A stretch of DNA of 64,000 nucleotides. Origin: Bernardetiaceae bacterium (GTDB lineage: Bacteria; Bacteroidota; Bacteroidia; Cytophagales; Thermoflexibacteraceae). The notes under the pieces were generated by a model, which was not told the origin of the DNA, ran no database searches, and saw only the letters and a program-made list of their open reading frames with translations. Numbering within the stretch: the first letter of the stretch is position 1; the number at the start of each line of letters is the position of its first letter. This document shows positions 1 through 9,849 of the stretch, one piece after another. The stretch is from assembly GCA_025056255.1 (NCBI GenBank), contig JANWVT010000003.1, positions 62,001-126,000 on the forward strand. The letters run 5' to 3'. The position numbers and the translations under genes are program-made.

Positions 1-2
1 TA

Positions 3-3000
3 CAAGCGAAAAATCCCAACTTTCTTACTCATATAGAAAATCTGCTGATTTGCGTAATACATGCTGTAAAAGACCGCCGCCTTCCTGCTGAGCAGATAGC
101 TGCCATGCTGGCTATTATAGAAACTACTGCTGAGGAGCGAAAATACTCTTCGGAGGCTCTGATGCGCCTGTTGGTTACCATTAGGCAGTTCTTATCAGAA
201 GCCGTGCTGTACAAATCGGCTGCTTCTGTAGTAAGCGTACCTACCAGTGCCAAATTTAGTTTTGAATACGCTACAACTGGCGACAAAACCGACGCTGCAC
301 CCCAATCCGAAGAGTGGAAACCCGAAGAGCTGCCCGCTGCAGAGCCTCCTCAGACACAACCGCCCACCGACCCATGGGACGAAAGCAACTGGGAGGAAAG
401 TGGTTGGAGTAATACCGAATTTGAAACTGCTCCCAAAGAAGTACCCCAAAAAACGCGTCCGGGCAGACCAGAGCCCATTTTTGAGAAACCTCAAATGCCC
501 GTTTTAGGAGGTGCTTTTATTCGCATAGAACCTACCGACCTCACCATTCGCACCTCTGCCGACACACTGGTAGTAAAAGGCACATCGGGCAATTTTTTCA
601 TTATGCAAACCCGATTCATCGGCAAAAATGGTTCTACCGACTGGACACGCACCGGAATGCCCGCTGATGCAATCACTTGCACATTCGACGAGTACCACTT
701 CGATGTTCGCCGACCTACGCTCACTGCCGAACATGCGCGCTTGCGCTACCCTGCCAAAACCGACTCAGTAGTACTGGGCGTTTTTGAATACAACAGCCAA
801 CGCGTAGCAAATCGCGAAAAAGCTACCTACCCCCGATTTAAATCCTACTATGCTAACATTCCTGTCAAAGGAATTGCCAAAGATGTAGAATACATCGGCG
901 GATTTAGCCTGATTGGTCGCAATTTTTCGAGTGCCAATTACAGCAATCGCCCCTCTCAGGTGTTTATCAAAAAAAATGGCACGGTGAAGTTTAGGGCAGC
1001 CTCGCGACGCAACTTTAGCTTTACCGACAGCACTATTTCAAACCCGGCTGCTGAAATTGTTATCTACATCAACCAGGGTAAAGACTCTATTACTCACATC
1101 GGCTCGCGACTCTACTACAACCATGGTGCCGGCAAACTTACAGCTGTAAAAGAACGCAAAGAATACGACCTAGCCCCCTTTATAGATACTTACCACCAAC
1201 TAGAAATGTATGCCGACCGGCTGCGATGGGATGTTACACAAGACAGCATGATATTAGACCTGACTGTTTCCAATAAAAATATCTTGAACAGAAACACTGG
1301 GGGAGACAGTATCAATACCTTCGAAAACCGCGTACCCCTTTTCATACGCTCCGTAGATTACTTCTCTGAGGAGTCTTACTCCCGAGAAGTCAAAATGCTC
1401 AGTAGCTTCAACCCAATTGCCATAGCAGTGGCTCACGCTAAGCGCGTGAGAACAAATGGCTTTACTGCACAAGAACTTGCTGAGGCTACCAAACTGAACA
1501 CACGAAACGTGCGCCTTGCTATGCGCAACATGGATAAGATGGGATTCCTTTCCTACGATGACAGCACCGACTGGATAGAACTAAAACGAAAAGCTATTCT
1601 CTACGGCAATGCCGCCCTTGGACTGGTTGACCACGACAACATAGAGCTTAGGTCTATTACCGACTTTGGCAAAAACATCATCATCAACCTAACCAACAAT
1701 GAGTTAACTATTGCCGGCGTGTCGGAATTTGCTCTTTGGCGCCCCGAAGAACCCGACCAGTACGACCCTAACCTTCCCCGACAACTAAACACGTCTGCCA
1801 AAGAGGGGGTGTGGGTAAAACCCGCTGGCGGAACAGTCAAAGTAGGTAAAAACCGCGAAATTATCATTAGCGGCATGATAGAGGTCTTGAAAAAGCAACG
1901 CATCAAAGACCAATACTACGGCTCAGACTTTCGCTTCAACTACGAGGGCTGTTTGGTTAACATGCCCAAAGTTGATTCTATTGTGATTGCCCAGCGCGAC
2001 TCGTTAGGCAGAATTATCATGGATCCCAAATCGGGCAAACCCCTGATGATGCAAAATAAGATTCAAGCAGCAAGCGGCATTTTGTACGTTGCCAATCCTA
2101 AAAATCGCTCTGGGCGATTGCGTAGATATGCTAACGATACTACCGCCAACCGCTACCCCGATTTTAGAGCAGGAGCAGGAGCTTTCATTGCCTTTGAGGG
2201 CGCACAAATAGAAGGTAGCCAGTCCTACAAAGACCGCGTAAGGTTTGACATGGATGCATTTAACCTGCTTGGTAGCAACCGTGCACCAGGAGCCGAACGA
2301 TTTGGGGGCACCTTTCGAACCAACGGCATCTTCCCCGATTTTGAGGAGGTCATCACACAACAGAAAGACGGTTCTTTCGGGTTTGTACACAAAACTTCCA
2401 AAAACTTAGATAAATTTCCCAAAGGCTACCCGCTCTACACCGACTCGGTAGGTACTGCCAAACCCACTACCGGCTATTTTGAGGGAGAAATTATACTCAA
2501 CAATGGCGGTATACGTGGCAACGGTAACATCCGCTACCTCTCTGCACAGCTCAACTCGGGAGATTTTATGTATTATCCTGACTCGGTCACTACCATGAGC
2601 GTAGCAGCCAGAGGAAGACCCAAACAACACAACCAAGGGCTCATCATAGCGGGTGAACACTTAGGCACAAGCTATCCTGCTGTTGAAATGACTGATTTCC
2701 AGCTAAAATGGCTCGCCCGACAAGACAGCATGATGCTCACCACTTCCGATACTGTTAACCAACCATTTAAAATGTATGGCGAATCTACTGCCGACCAGCA
2801 GTCTACCTTCAAAGGTACGCTTACCCTTACGCCTAAGGTACTGGCAGGCGACGGAATCATAGACAACAAAGGCGCCATTGCCAAATCGGCAACTTTTGCC
2901 TTCCACATGACAGGCTACACTGCTCGCCAAGCTGAGTATTTCAAAATTAAAGTAAACGGAAATGCTGAAAATCCTGCTATGCTAGCCACTAATGTACGCA

Positions 3001-4715
3001 TAGACTATGATTTAGGAGAAGAACGCAAGGCAATCATAGAAACCGAAGTGGCTGGCGAGCAAAGCTTCCGCTTCCCCTACACCAAGTACAAAACCTCGTT
3101 GGGTAGAGCTTTGTGGAATTTCGACTCTAAACAAATTATTTTTAGCATTCCAGAGGAAAGCTCCATCGAAAACTCTGTATTTAGTTCCACAGACCCTAAA
3201 CGAAAAGGACTTTCCTTCAAAGGTCAGTCTGCACGCTACGACCTGAACACCTATTTTCTCAATGTGGAAGGCGTGCCGTACATATTTTCTGTGGATGCAC
3301 ACATTATTCCCGACGGCGGCAAAGTGGTAGTATTGCCCGAAGGAAATATACAAGACTTGACCAACTGCCAAATAGTGGTGCAAGCAGAAAACCGCTATCA
3401 CAATCTCGACAAAGGCAATATATCTGTCTTTTCCAAACATGAGTATAGCGGTTCAGCTACTTATCACTATAAAAACGATGAAGGCAAAGAGTTTGAAATA
3501 CCCATGCAATTTGTTCCCTCTTTGTACCAACGCAACAGCAATCGCGAGGCAATCCTTACTGTTACCAAAACTAAAATTAGCGAGGAACAAAATCTGATAT
3601 GGAAGGCGGGAACTATCTTCCGCGGAGAGGTCATCATGCGTGGCGATAGTGTTAGCTTGCTATTCAACGGCGAATATCGCTACATAGACTTAGACAACGA
3701 CATCTGGTTCCCCGCCAAAGGTGTTACCGAAATTACAGTGGCAACCATTGAAGAGGTACAAAACCAACAAGTTGGTTCAGGTATCTTTTTAAATGAAAAA
3801 AGCAAAAATATTTACACTATTTACCGCTCTGTATTGCAAAACAGAAACGACCGACCCATTTTCGGTACACAAAACGGTATTGAACGGCAAGAGGGCGATA
3901 TGCGCATTACCGAAACCAAGGGAAGGAAAGACCATTACGTAGGCAATCGCTTTGCATTTAGTAAGTCCAGAGGCGTTGCCGAATTTGAGGGCAAGATAGA
4001 CCTTGTTAAAGGAGATGCAAGATTCAATATACTCGCCGCCGCCAAAGGAGTTGCCAAATATGATCAAGATATCTACTCCATGCAAACCCTCATGGCAATT
4101 AAATTGGAAGAAGGCAAAGGAGAAATTTTTAAAGATATTGCCAAACACATTAAAAAACAGGTTGACTTAGACGAAACAGCTATTAAAAACGACGACGAAC
4201 TGCTCTACAAATTAGCCAACCTGATTTCCCGCTCCGACTTGGAAGACTTCCAACGGCGCATAACACGTGGCAGAGCTGAAATTTCTGATGTATTACCCTT
4301 ACCATTGGTATTGCACAATATCAATTTAAACTGGTCGGAAGAGCAACGTGCTTTCTACAGTAAAGGCAAAATTCACCTGTCTAACATCTATAAAGACAAC
4401 ATCAATCTGCTGATTGACGGCTACATCGAAATCCCGCTGGCCGGCAAGCAAATTTGCAATATATACTTGCAAGTTAGCAAAGGCAGGTGGTATTATTTCA
4501 GCTACCAAGGAAACGACATCAAAATGCTCACCTCCGACGAGGAGCTCAATAAGAAAATAGCAGACCCCAAATCTAAAGACAAGTTCAAACTGGCAGAGAA
4601 AGCTGAACGGCTCAACTTCGTAAACACTTTCCGCCAAGTGTATCTGCAACAAGGTCCACTGGAAGAAGGCACTCCCGACGAAGAGGATACCATTGAAAAA
4701 GATGGCGACCATTGA
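3..4715 (+). CDS. Very large envelope-associated hypothetical protein, 5' end outside the window
   Basis: The reading frame is open from base 3 to the stop at 4713-4715. The ATG at 105 is internal: the codons before it read as normal protein, so the true start lies upstream of the window. At least 1,571 residues are present. I do not recognise a named domain. The N-terminal part has a Pro/Glu/Thr-rich low-complexity linker (about bases 290-480). The rest is rich in beta-strand-like alternation with many Tyr, Asn and Asp, as in large Bacteroidota cell-surface proteins. A segment at about 1430-1590, containing AQELAEATKLNTRNVRLAM, looks like a winged-helix fold buried in the middle. The C-terminus is acidic. 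The next gene follows 56 bp downstream on the same strand. Function unknown; a large periplasmic or surface protein is my inference. Being a real gene is near certain. Confidence 0.85.
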   Translation, partial: QAKNPNFLTHIENLLICVIHAVKDRRLPAEQIAAMLAIIETTAEERKYSSEALMRLLVTIRQFLSEAVLYKSAASVVSVPTSAKFSFEYATTGDKTDAAPQSEEWKPEELPAAEPPQTQPPTDPWDESNWEESGWSNTEFETAPKEVPQKTRPGRPEPIFEKPQMPVLGGAFIRIEPTDLTIRTSADTLVVKGTSGNFFIMQTRFIGKNGSTDWTRTGMPADAITCTFDEYHFDVRRPTLTAEHARLRYPAKTDSVVLGVFEYNSQRVANREKATYPRFKSYYANIPVKGIAKDVEYIGGFSLIGRNFSSANYSNRPSQVFIKKNGTVKFRAASRRNFSFTDSTISNPAAEIVIYINQGKDSITHIGSRLYYNHGAGKLTAVKERKEYDLAPFIDTYHQLEMYADRLRWDVTQDSMILDLTVSNKNILNRNTGGDSINTFENRVPLFIRSVDYFSEESYSREVKMLSSFNPIAIAVAHAKRVRTNGFTAQELAEATKLNTRNVRLAMRNMDKMGFLSYDDSTDWIELKRKAILYGNAALGLVDHDNIELRSITDFGKNIIINLTNNELTIAGVSEFALWRPEEPDQYDPNLPRQLNTSAKEGVWVKPAGGTVKVGKNREIIISGMIEVLKKQRIKDQYYGSDFRFNYEGCLVNMPKVDSIVIAQRDSLGRIIMDPKSGKPLMMQNKIQAASGILYVANPKNRSGRLRRYANDTTANRYPDFRAGAGAFIAFEGAQIEGSQSYKDRVRFDMDAFNLLGSNRAPGAERFGGTFRTNGIFPDFEEVITQQKDGSFGFVHKTSKNLDKFPKGYPLYTDSVGTAKPTTGYFEGEIILNNGGIRGNGNIRYLSAQLNSGDFMYYPDSVTTMSVAARGRPKQHNQGLIIAGEHLGTSYPAVEMTDFQLKWLARQDSMMLTTSDTVNQPFKMYGESTADQQSTFKGTLTLTPKVLAGDGIIDNKGAIAKSATFAFHMTGYTARQAEYFKIKVNGNAENPAMLATNVRIDYDLGEERKAIIETEVAGEQSFRFPYTKYKTSLGRALWNFDSKQIIFSIPEESSIENSVFSSTDPKRKGLSFKGQSARYDLNTYFLNVEGVPYIFSVDAHIIPDGGKVVVLPEGNIQDLTNCQIVVQAENRYHNLDKGNISVFSKHEYSGSATYHYKNDEGKEFEIPMQFVPSLYQRNSNREAILTVTKTKISEEQNLIWKAGTIFRGEVIMRGDSVSLLFNGEYRYIDLDNDIWFPAKGVTEITVATIEEVQNQQVGSGIFLNEKSKNIYTIYRSVLQNRNDRPIFGTQNGIERQEGDMRITETKGRKDHYVGNRFAFSKSRGVAEFEGKIDLVKGDARFNILAAAKGVAKYDQDIYSMQTLMAIKLEEGKGEIFKDIAKHIKKQVDLDETAIKNDDELLYKLANLISRSDLEDFQRRITRGRAEISDVLPLPLVLHNINLNWSEEQRAFYSKGKIHLSNIYKDNINLLIDGYIEIPLAGKQICNIYLQVSKGRWYYFSYQGNDIKMLTSDEELNKKIADPKSKDKFKLAEKAERLNFVNTFRQVYLQQGPLEEGTPDEEDTIEKDGDH

Positions 4716-4771
4716 TGTAAGTTTTTGGAATAATTTTTGAACATTTGTGCCTCAACACAAGTAGTTGCCAC

Positions 4772-6019
4772 ATGAGTTTTTCCCAAATATTGAAAATTAG
4801 CGGGGCGGTGCTGCTTATTTGCACTGCTCCGCTTGTTGCCTCTGCCCAGCGCGACAAAAGCAGTGCCAAGCGCGCTGCACAATACCGAGCCGAGCAGCTC
4901 AAACGCAAAGAGGAAGCTAAACAAAAAGCTGCTCAGCAAGCAGCTCGCGAGGCTGCCAAAAAAGCTAAGCAAGAACAGCAATCCTTAGCCAGAAAGCACA
5001 AAGCAGAAGCAGCCCGTGCACGCAAAGCAGCTAAGGAGATTGTAGAGCAAGAACAACAACTTGCCAGTAAACCAGAAAAACCTCAGAAAGTAACACTTGT
5101 AGACAGCCAAACGGACAACTCTCCTCCTCCCTCTCCTAAGCCTACCAAAGAGCTACTGGCAACAGACAAACCCCAACAGCCAGAAAAACGCACGCTGGAC
5201 AAAATAGTAGAAACCGACATGGTGCCTACCATAGACCTAAAAACCAAAAGCAACGGAAGCACTCTGGGTAATTTGATAGCACTTTTCAACGAGATAAGCA
5301 GTAGTAAAAAGAGTAGCAGCCAAAGCCTACTTGAAACACCTAAGATAAAAGTAGAAAAAGGCACATTTGAAGGAATCAAGGTGTGGCGCATGTTTATTCG
5401 ACATGCCAGTGGATTTGTAGAAAAATTTCACTATGTTAAAGATTTTCAAAACCCACCTGCCAACATAGACGAGCTATATTATTACAACAAACTCACTGGC
5501 AAAATCACCATGCGCAACCCCATGGAGGTAGGCATGAGCACTTTCGACAAAGAAAACTTTTTGCTGCTCCACGGACCTTATATCAAAACCAAAGGCGACC
5601 AAGTGTATGAGCAAGGCAGTTTCTACTTGGGCGCTAAACACGGTCGTTGGGAAAAATTTGATAAAAATTTTGTTCTACAAGAAAAATTTTACTACCATAA
5701 GGGCATAGCGCGGGATGCCGAATTTATTTACGATAAAGATGAGCGAGGCAGAGAAAAATTGAAAGAAATTGTACCCTTGCAACATGGCTTGCGACACGGT
5801 ACTTACATTGCCTACTTCCCCAGCGGCAGAGTAGCTATGCGCGGACAGTATGCAGAAGGCTGCAAAATAGGTAAGTGGACAGAATACTACGACCGCGATA
5901 AAAATCCACGCAAGCGTGAAACTATCTATCCGCGTCGCCCTCATGACGATAGCTCTCAGCCTTACGTAAGCCGAGAATGGGATGAAAGCGGTAAACTGAT
6001 TACCGATGTACGACGTTAA
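4772..6019 (+). CDS. Exported MORN/YwqK-like repeat protein with Ala/Lys-rich coiled coil
   Basis: The ATG at 4772 is chosen over an upstream in-frame TTG because it is followed directly by a clean signal peptide (MSFSQILKIS, hydrophobic core, cleavage near ASAQ). Residues about 27-95 are strongly Ala/Lys/Glu/Gln-rich and probably form a coiled coil. A Pro/Thr-rich linker follows. The C-terminal half holds short repeats of the form G-x-Y/W with HGPY, HGRWEKF, HGTYIAYFPSG and GKWTEYY, typical of the MORN-variant/YwqK 'antitoxin' family common in Bacteroidota. These repeats are structural and give no enzyme activity by themselves. No toxin partner is visible beside it. It lies 56 bp after the large envelope gene and may be co-transcribed with it. 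The specific role is unknown. Confidence 0.75.
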   Translation: MSFSQILKISGAVLLICTAPLVASAQRDKSSAKRAAQYRAEQLKRKEEAKQKAAQQAAREAAKKAKQEQQSLARKHKAEAARARKAAKEIVEQEQQLASKPEKPQKVTLVDSQTDNSPPPSPKPTKELLATDKPQQPEKRTLDKIVETDMVPTIDLKTKSNGSTLGNLIALFNEISSSKKSSSQSLLETPKIKVEKGTFEGIKVWRMFIRHASGFVEKFHYVKDFQNPPANIDELYYYNKLTGKITMRNPMEVGMSTFDKENFLLLHGPYIKTKGDQVYEQGSFYLGAKHGRWEKFDKNFVLQEKFYYHKGIARDAEFIYDKDERGREKLKEIVPLQHGLRHGTYIAYFPSGRVAMRGQYAEGCKIGKWTEYYDRDKNPRKRETIYPRRPHDDSSQPYVSREWDESGKLITDVRR

Positions 6020-6080
6020 CAACAACCTTTGTTCAACAAAACAGTATAGCCAATAAGTTGCTCTTGCTTCAATACAAAAA

Positions 6081-6109
6081 ACCCGACAGATGCTACATAT
6101 CTGTCGGGC
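6081..6109 (-). terminator. Rho-independent terminator of mdh
   Basis: Arms CCCGACAGAT (6082-6091) and ATCTGTCGGG (6099-6108) pair perfectly around a short loop. Read on the minus strand the stem is followed by TTTTTT, so it ends the malate dehydrogenase transcript. The plus-strand gene ending at 6019 may also use the stem. The CCCGAC/GTCGGG core recurs in two other terminators of this window. Confidence 0.85.
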
Positions 6110-6144
6110 TCATTACGAGCAAAGAAAGAATACTTTCAAATGGC

Positions 6145-7092
6145 TTAATTATTTTTTTTCTCGGCGCGAAGTTTATCAAAAGCGTTCATCACTTCTTTTA
6201 CGTGTCCGCGCGAGATTTCCAACAGTTGCTTTTCTTGGTCGTTGAGCTGTAATTCAATGATTCGCTCAATGCCATTTCTCCCCAGTAAACAAGGCACACC
6301 TAAGTAGCAGTCGTGGATGCCATACTCGCCCTCTAACTTCACACAAACAGGCAAGATGCGTTTCTGGTCGCGCACAATTGCTTCTACCATTTGTGCAGCA
6401 GCCGAGCCGGGTGCATACCAAGCAGAGGTACCCATTAGTTTCACCAATTCACCACCGCCTACTTTGGTTCGTTCTACAATAGCATGTAAGCGTTCATTGT
6501 CAATTAGCTCCGTTACAGGAATACCACTAACAGTAGTGTAGCGCGGCAATGGCACCATCGTATCGCCGTGTCCGCCCAAAATCATGGCTTGAATATCTTT
6601 GGGAGATACATTCAGCGCTTCTGCCAGAAACGCCCGATAGCGAGCCGTGTCTAAAATGCCAGCCATCCCCATTACGCGTGTGCGTGGCAGTTGCGAAGTG
6701 ATGTGTGCCGCATAAGTCATCACATCTAAGGGATTGGAAACAACAATGATAGTAGCTTGTGGGGAATATTTGATTACATTTTCGGTAACCGAAGTAACAA
6801 TATCGGCATTTACAGAAATAAGGTCGTCGCGGCTCATACCGGGTTTGCGCGGCAAGCCAGAGGTAATTACCACTACGTCAGAATTGGCTGTGCGGCTGTA
6901 GTCATTAGTAACGCCCACCGTACGGCTATCGTACAAGTCAATGGGGGCTTTTTGCCAAATGTCTAGTGCTTTGCCTTGTGCAATACCGTCTTTAATATCT
7001 ACTAGTACAATCTCATTGGCAATTTCTTTATATGCCAAAACGTCGGCGCAAGTAGCTCCTACATTGCCCGCTCCTACAACGGTTACTTTCAT
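6145..7092 (-). CDS. mdh: Malate dehydrogenase (LDH-like type)
   Basis: NAD-dependent oxidation of malate to oxaloacetate in the TCA cycle, cytoplasmic. The 315 residues match the LDH-like bacterial MDH length. The dinucleotide-binding loop GAGNVGATCAD is at residues 7-17, followed by the acidic VDI at about 31-33. The substrate-binding arginines lie in GLPRKPGMSRDD (R82 and R88), N120 is in VVSNPLD, and the catalytic histidine is H175 in LGGHGDTMVP. An Arg at 82 is what separates MDH from LDH in this family, so the malate assignment is firm. It is transcribed alone, divergent from the AAA ATPase gene, with a strong hairpin terminator downstream at 6081-6109. Confidence 0.97.
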   Translation of the reverse strand: MKVTVVGAGNVGATCADVLAYKEIANEIVLVDIKDGIAQGKALDIWQKAPIDLYDSRTVGVTNDYSRTANSDVVVITSGLPRKPGMSRDDLISVNADIVTSVTENVIKYSPQATIIVVSNPLDVMTYAAHITSQLPRTRVMGMAGILDTARYRAFLAEALNVSPKDIQAMILGGHGDTMVPLPRYTTVSGIPVTELIDNERLHAIVERTKVGGGELVKLMGTSAWYAPGSAAAQMVEAIVRDQKRILPVCVKLEGEYGIHDCYLGVPCLLGRNGIERIIELQLNDQEKQLLEISRGHVKEVMNAFDKLRAEKKNN

Positions 7093-7186
7093 AAACTCAA
7101 TAGATGAAGGGTTTGGAAAAAACGCTGCAAGTTACACACTGCTCACAAAAATGGAAAGGCAAAGCCTACCGTAGTGCTTCATTTAT

Positions 7187-7194
7187 TAACTTTG
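7187..7194 (+). promoter_or_regulatory. Candidate -7 box (TAACTTTG)
   Basis: Perfect match to the Bacteroidota -7 consensus TAnnTTTG, 20 bp before the ATG at 7214. No matching TTTG is seen at the expected -33 distance, so this is tentative. Confidence 0.4.
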
Positions 7195-7213
7195 TGTATT
7201 GAAACTAAACATT

Positions 7214-8344
7214 ATGCATCACTCATCAGACAGCGACTCGTTTCTACAATCTTTTTACTGGGGGTTACCTTACGAAAATCGTGAGGAAAAGGAGCGCATC
7301 GCACTTCATGCTGCTAACGGCATGGCGGTTATGAACGAGATATATTTGCACGACTACCGCCTTTATTTCAAATTATTCGGCAAGTTTCCCAATCTGTACG
7401 CCATCAATGGCTTAGATATCGCCAAAGCCATTGAGTTTTTCAAAAAACAGTTTGCAACACGCATTGTGAATTGTTATTTCAAAAAAGAGTATCGCTGGCG
7501 CAAAAAAAAATTTGAGTATGCAGAAATCTTTTTCGTATTGAACGACGACACCATAGTTTCTTTCAACGAAGGGGCTAACTGCCGTATCATGCACCACCAC
7601 CCAGAGGCAAGTTGCTACACAGAAATAAGCGAGCAACTATTGCCTTTCCGCATGAAAGAACGCCAACGGCATGCACATGAAATCAACCTCATTACGGTTA
7701 CTAACATGGGGCTCGAACTACACAGTGTAGACATTAAGCGCACTCGTTTAGACTTGAGCAAAAACTACAACGACGATTTTTTACCAGTTCATCGGCAGAT
7801 TCTCAAAAGACTCAACCGCCGCAACGACAAAGGTATTGTACTGTTGCATGGCGTTCCCGGCACTGGTAAAACTACTTACTTGCGCTATTTGGTCGGATTG
7901 CTGAAAAAAAACATGATGTTTGTGCCGCCTAACATTGCGGCAAACTTAGCCAATCCAGATTTCATCAATATTTTGATTAGCCATCCTAACTCGATACTCA
8001 TTATTGAAGATGCTGAAAACATCATTACAGACAGGGGACAAACCGCAAGTTCAGCTGTTTCTACCCTGCTCAATCTTTCCGATGGCTTGCTCTCCGATTG
8101 TCTCAACATCCAAATTATCTGCACCTTCAACATGCCCATTCAGCGCATAGACGACGCCCTACTGCGAAAGGGCAGGCTAATTGCTAAGTATGAGTTCAAA
8201 GAGCTTACTGTTGAAAAAGCTCAACGCCTTTCTGACGAACTTGGCTACCAACGAATCATTACCACACCCATGACTCTTAGTGATTTATACAATCAGCATG
8301 AGCCAGACTTTTATAAGCAGCTTAACGTTAAAATCGGCTTCTAA
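7214..8344 (+). CDS. BCS1-like AAA+ ATPase
   Basis: The ATG at 7214 is preferred to the in-frame TTG at 7199, because 7199 would sit almost at the expected transcription start. The N-terminal 200 residues have no recognised domain. The C-terminal part is an AAA+ module: Walker A GVPGTGKTT (about 213-221), Walker B ILIIEDAEN (about 261-269), and an arginine-finger-like DDALLRKGRL near residue 315. The order and the FNMPIQRIDDALLRKGR signature resemble the BCS1/Vps4-like group. There is no membrane segment or protease domain, so it is a stand-alone ATPase, perhaps a remodelling factor. The substrate is unknown. A run of nine A at 7502-7510 lies inside the gene without breaking the frame. No obvious partner gene adjoins it. 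Confidence 0.85.
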   Translation: MHHSSDSDSFLQSFYWGLPYENREEKERIALHAANGMAVMNEIYLHDYRLYFKLFGKFPNLYAINGLDIAKAIEFFKKQFATRIVNCYFKKEYRWRKKKFEYAEIFFVLNDDTIVSFNEGANCRIMHHHPEASCYTEISEQLLPFRMKERQRHAHEINLITVTNMGLELHSVDIKRTRLDLSKNYNDDFLPVHRQILKRLNRRNDKGIVLLHGVPGTGKTTYLRYLVGLLKKNMMFVPPNIAANLANPDFINILISHPNSILIIEDAENIITDRGQTASSAVSTLLNLSDGLLSDCLNIQIICTFNMPIQRIDDALLRKGRLIAKYEFKELTVEKAQRLSDELGYQRIITTPMTLSDLYNQHEPDFYKQLNVKIGF

Positions 8345-8401
8345 ATTCATTTACCCCAATTTTATTTTCTTTCAGTTGTGCATGATGAGATGTGAACAAA
8401 G

Positions 8402-8932
8402 ATGAATTTTATAAAACGCTTTTTTGTGCGTAAGCAATTGCAAAAACTGCTTCACAATAACAACAACCAGCGCTATGCGCCTCGCTTCGCGGAAGCTAAA
8501 CAAATAGGCATTTTGTTCGATGCCAACAACCAAGATATGGAAAAGCCATTAGCCAATCTGATCCGGCAATTGGAAAAAGAAGGAAAAAGTGTGGTTCCCT
8601 TCACCTATTTTGAAGGAGAGCGACAAGCTGCTTTTCAGTTCCCTTACGAGGCTTTTACTAGTAGCGACATCGATTGGCTGGGTAATGTTCGTTCAGAAAA
8701 AGTTCATAAATTCATGGGCAAAAAGTTTGATTTTTTGTTCTGTTTTCAAGAAACTGCCAATGAAGTTATTGACCTAATACTCGCTGGCAGCCAAGCCAAA
8801 TGCCGCGTTGGCATTTATCAACAAGGAAGAGAAAATTTTTATGAGCTGATGCTAATTCCCGAACCTAATGCTAAGCAAGAACAAATGGTAGCATTAGCTC
8901 TTCAATATACCAAAACGATTTGTCAAAACTGA
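8402..8932 (+). CDS. Conserved Bacteroidota protein (DUF6913-like)
   Basis: The 176-residue product starts with a basic helix (MNFIKRFFVRKQLQKLL), then an alternating alpha/beta core. There is no signal peptide and no catalytic motif I can name. From memory it resembles the small family called DUF6913, found in Bacteroidota and often just upstream of dapA, as here: the dapA start codon lies 4 bp after this stop. That spacing argues for one transcript and probably translational coupling. A link to lysine/diaminopimelate synthesis is only suggested by position. The assignment to the DUF is moderate; that it is a gene is secure. Confidence 0.75.
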   Translation: MNFIKRFFVRKQLQKLLHNNNNQRYAPRFAEAKQIGILFDANNQDMEKPLANLIRQLEKEGKSVVPFTYFEGERQAAFQFPYEAFTSSDIDWLGNVRSEKVHKFMGKKFDFLFCFQETANEVIDLILAGSQAKCRVGIYQQGRENFYELMLIPEPNAKQEQMVALALQYTKTICQN

Positions 8933-8936
8933 TACT

Positions 8937-9839
8937 ATGGCTAACAGTACAACAGTTTCTTTGTTGCAAGGTACAGGCGTAGCTCTTGTAACACCTTTTC
9001 TTGAAAATGGGCAGATTGACTGGGACGCGCTCTTGCAGCTGCTTGCCTTCACTGCCGAAGGTGTAGACTACTGGGTAGTCAATGGCACTACAGGCGAATC
9101 GCCTGTGTTGTCTAAACAAGAACGAAAAGAACTGTTAGCATTTGTCAAAAAAAACAATCCTAAAAACTTGCCCATTGTTTGGGGGTTAGGTGGTAATCAC
9201 ACTGAGGAAATACTCGCTCAAATTCAAGATACCGACCTTAGCGGGGTGGCAGCTATTCTCTCTGTGTCGCCTTATTACAACAAGCCCTCTCAACGAGGTA
9301 TCTACCAACACTATGTAGCTATTGCCGATGCCTGCCCTGTGCCGGTATTGCTCTATAATGTTCCCGGACGAACAGGATCGAACATTTCGGCAACCACTAC
9401 GGTACAGTTGGCTGCACACCCCAACATCATTGGCACTAAAGATGCCTCCGCCAATTTTGAACAATATACTTACATTGCAAAAAATGCACCTGCCGACTTT
9501 CTGCTCATCTCTGGGGATGATATGCTCACTGTTCCGCTTATTGCCATTGGTGGAAAAGGGGTAATTTCAGTACTCGCTAACGTTTTCCCAGTTTTATTTG
9601 CCCAAATGACTCGCTTTGCCCTACAAGGTGACTTTGCTCGTGCTGCGCAGGTAATGTACCAATTTGCCGATTTGAATGGCTTGCTCTATAAAGAAGGCAA
9701 TCCGGCAGGTGTGAAATATGTACTGAGTTGTTTAGGTATTTGTAAGCCCTATTTGCGCTTGCCCAACGTTATTCCTTCTGAGGAGCTAAAACGCCACTTA
9801 GAACAAACCTTGGCTGTGATGCAACATATTACAGTGTAA
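8937..9839 (+). CDS. dapA: 4-hydroxy-tetrahydrodipicolinate synthase
   Basis: Condenses pyruvate with aspartate semialdehyde, the first committed step to diaminopimelate and lysine. The 300 residues are close to the family length. It carries GTGVALVTPF at the N-terminus, the TTGE pyruvate-binding motif at 51-54, YYNKPSQRG at about 113-121, the catalytic tyrosine Y140 in YNVPGRTG, and the Schiff-base lysine K168 in IIGTKDAS. All key residues are intact. It starts 4 bp after the preceding small gene and is followed after 10 bp by a STAS-like gene, so the three probably form one operon. Confidence 0.97.
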   Translation: MANSTTVSLLQGTGVALVTPFLENGQIDWDALLQLLAFTAEGVDYWVVNGTTGESPVLSKQERKELLAFVKKNNPKNLPIVWGLGGNHTEEILAQIQDTDLSGVAAILSVSPYYNKPSQRGIYQHYVAIADACPVPVLLYNVPGRTGSNISATTTVQLAAHPNIIGTKDASANFEQYTYIAKNAPADFLLISGDDMLTVPLIAIGGKGVISVLANVFPVLFAQMTRFALQGDFARAAQVMYQFADLNGLLYKEGNPAGVKYVLSCLGICKPYLRLPNVIPSEELKRHLEQTLAVMQHITV

Positions 9840-9849
9840 AATTATACTC

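Noticed and set aside
4502-4981. 159-codon minus-strand frame spanning the 4715/4772 gap
   Set aside because: It overlaps two real plus-strand genes and its hydrophobic composition is the mirror of Lys/Ala-rich coding.
4772-6019. Toxin-antitoxin module (YwqK-like repeats)
   Set aside because: The YwqK name reflects a repeat family only; no toxin gene is adjacent and the protein is exported.
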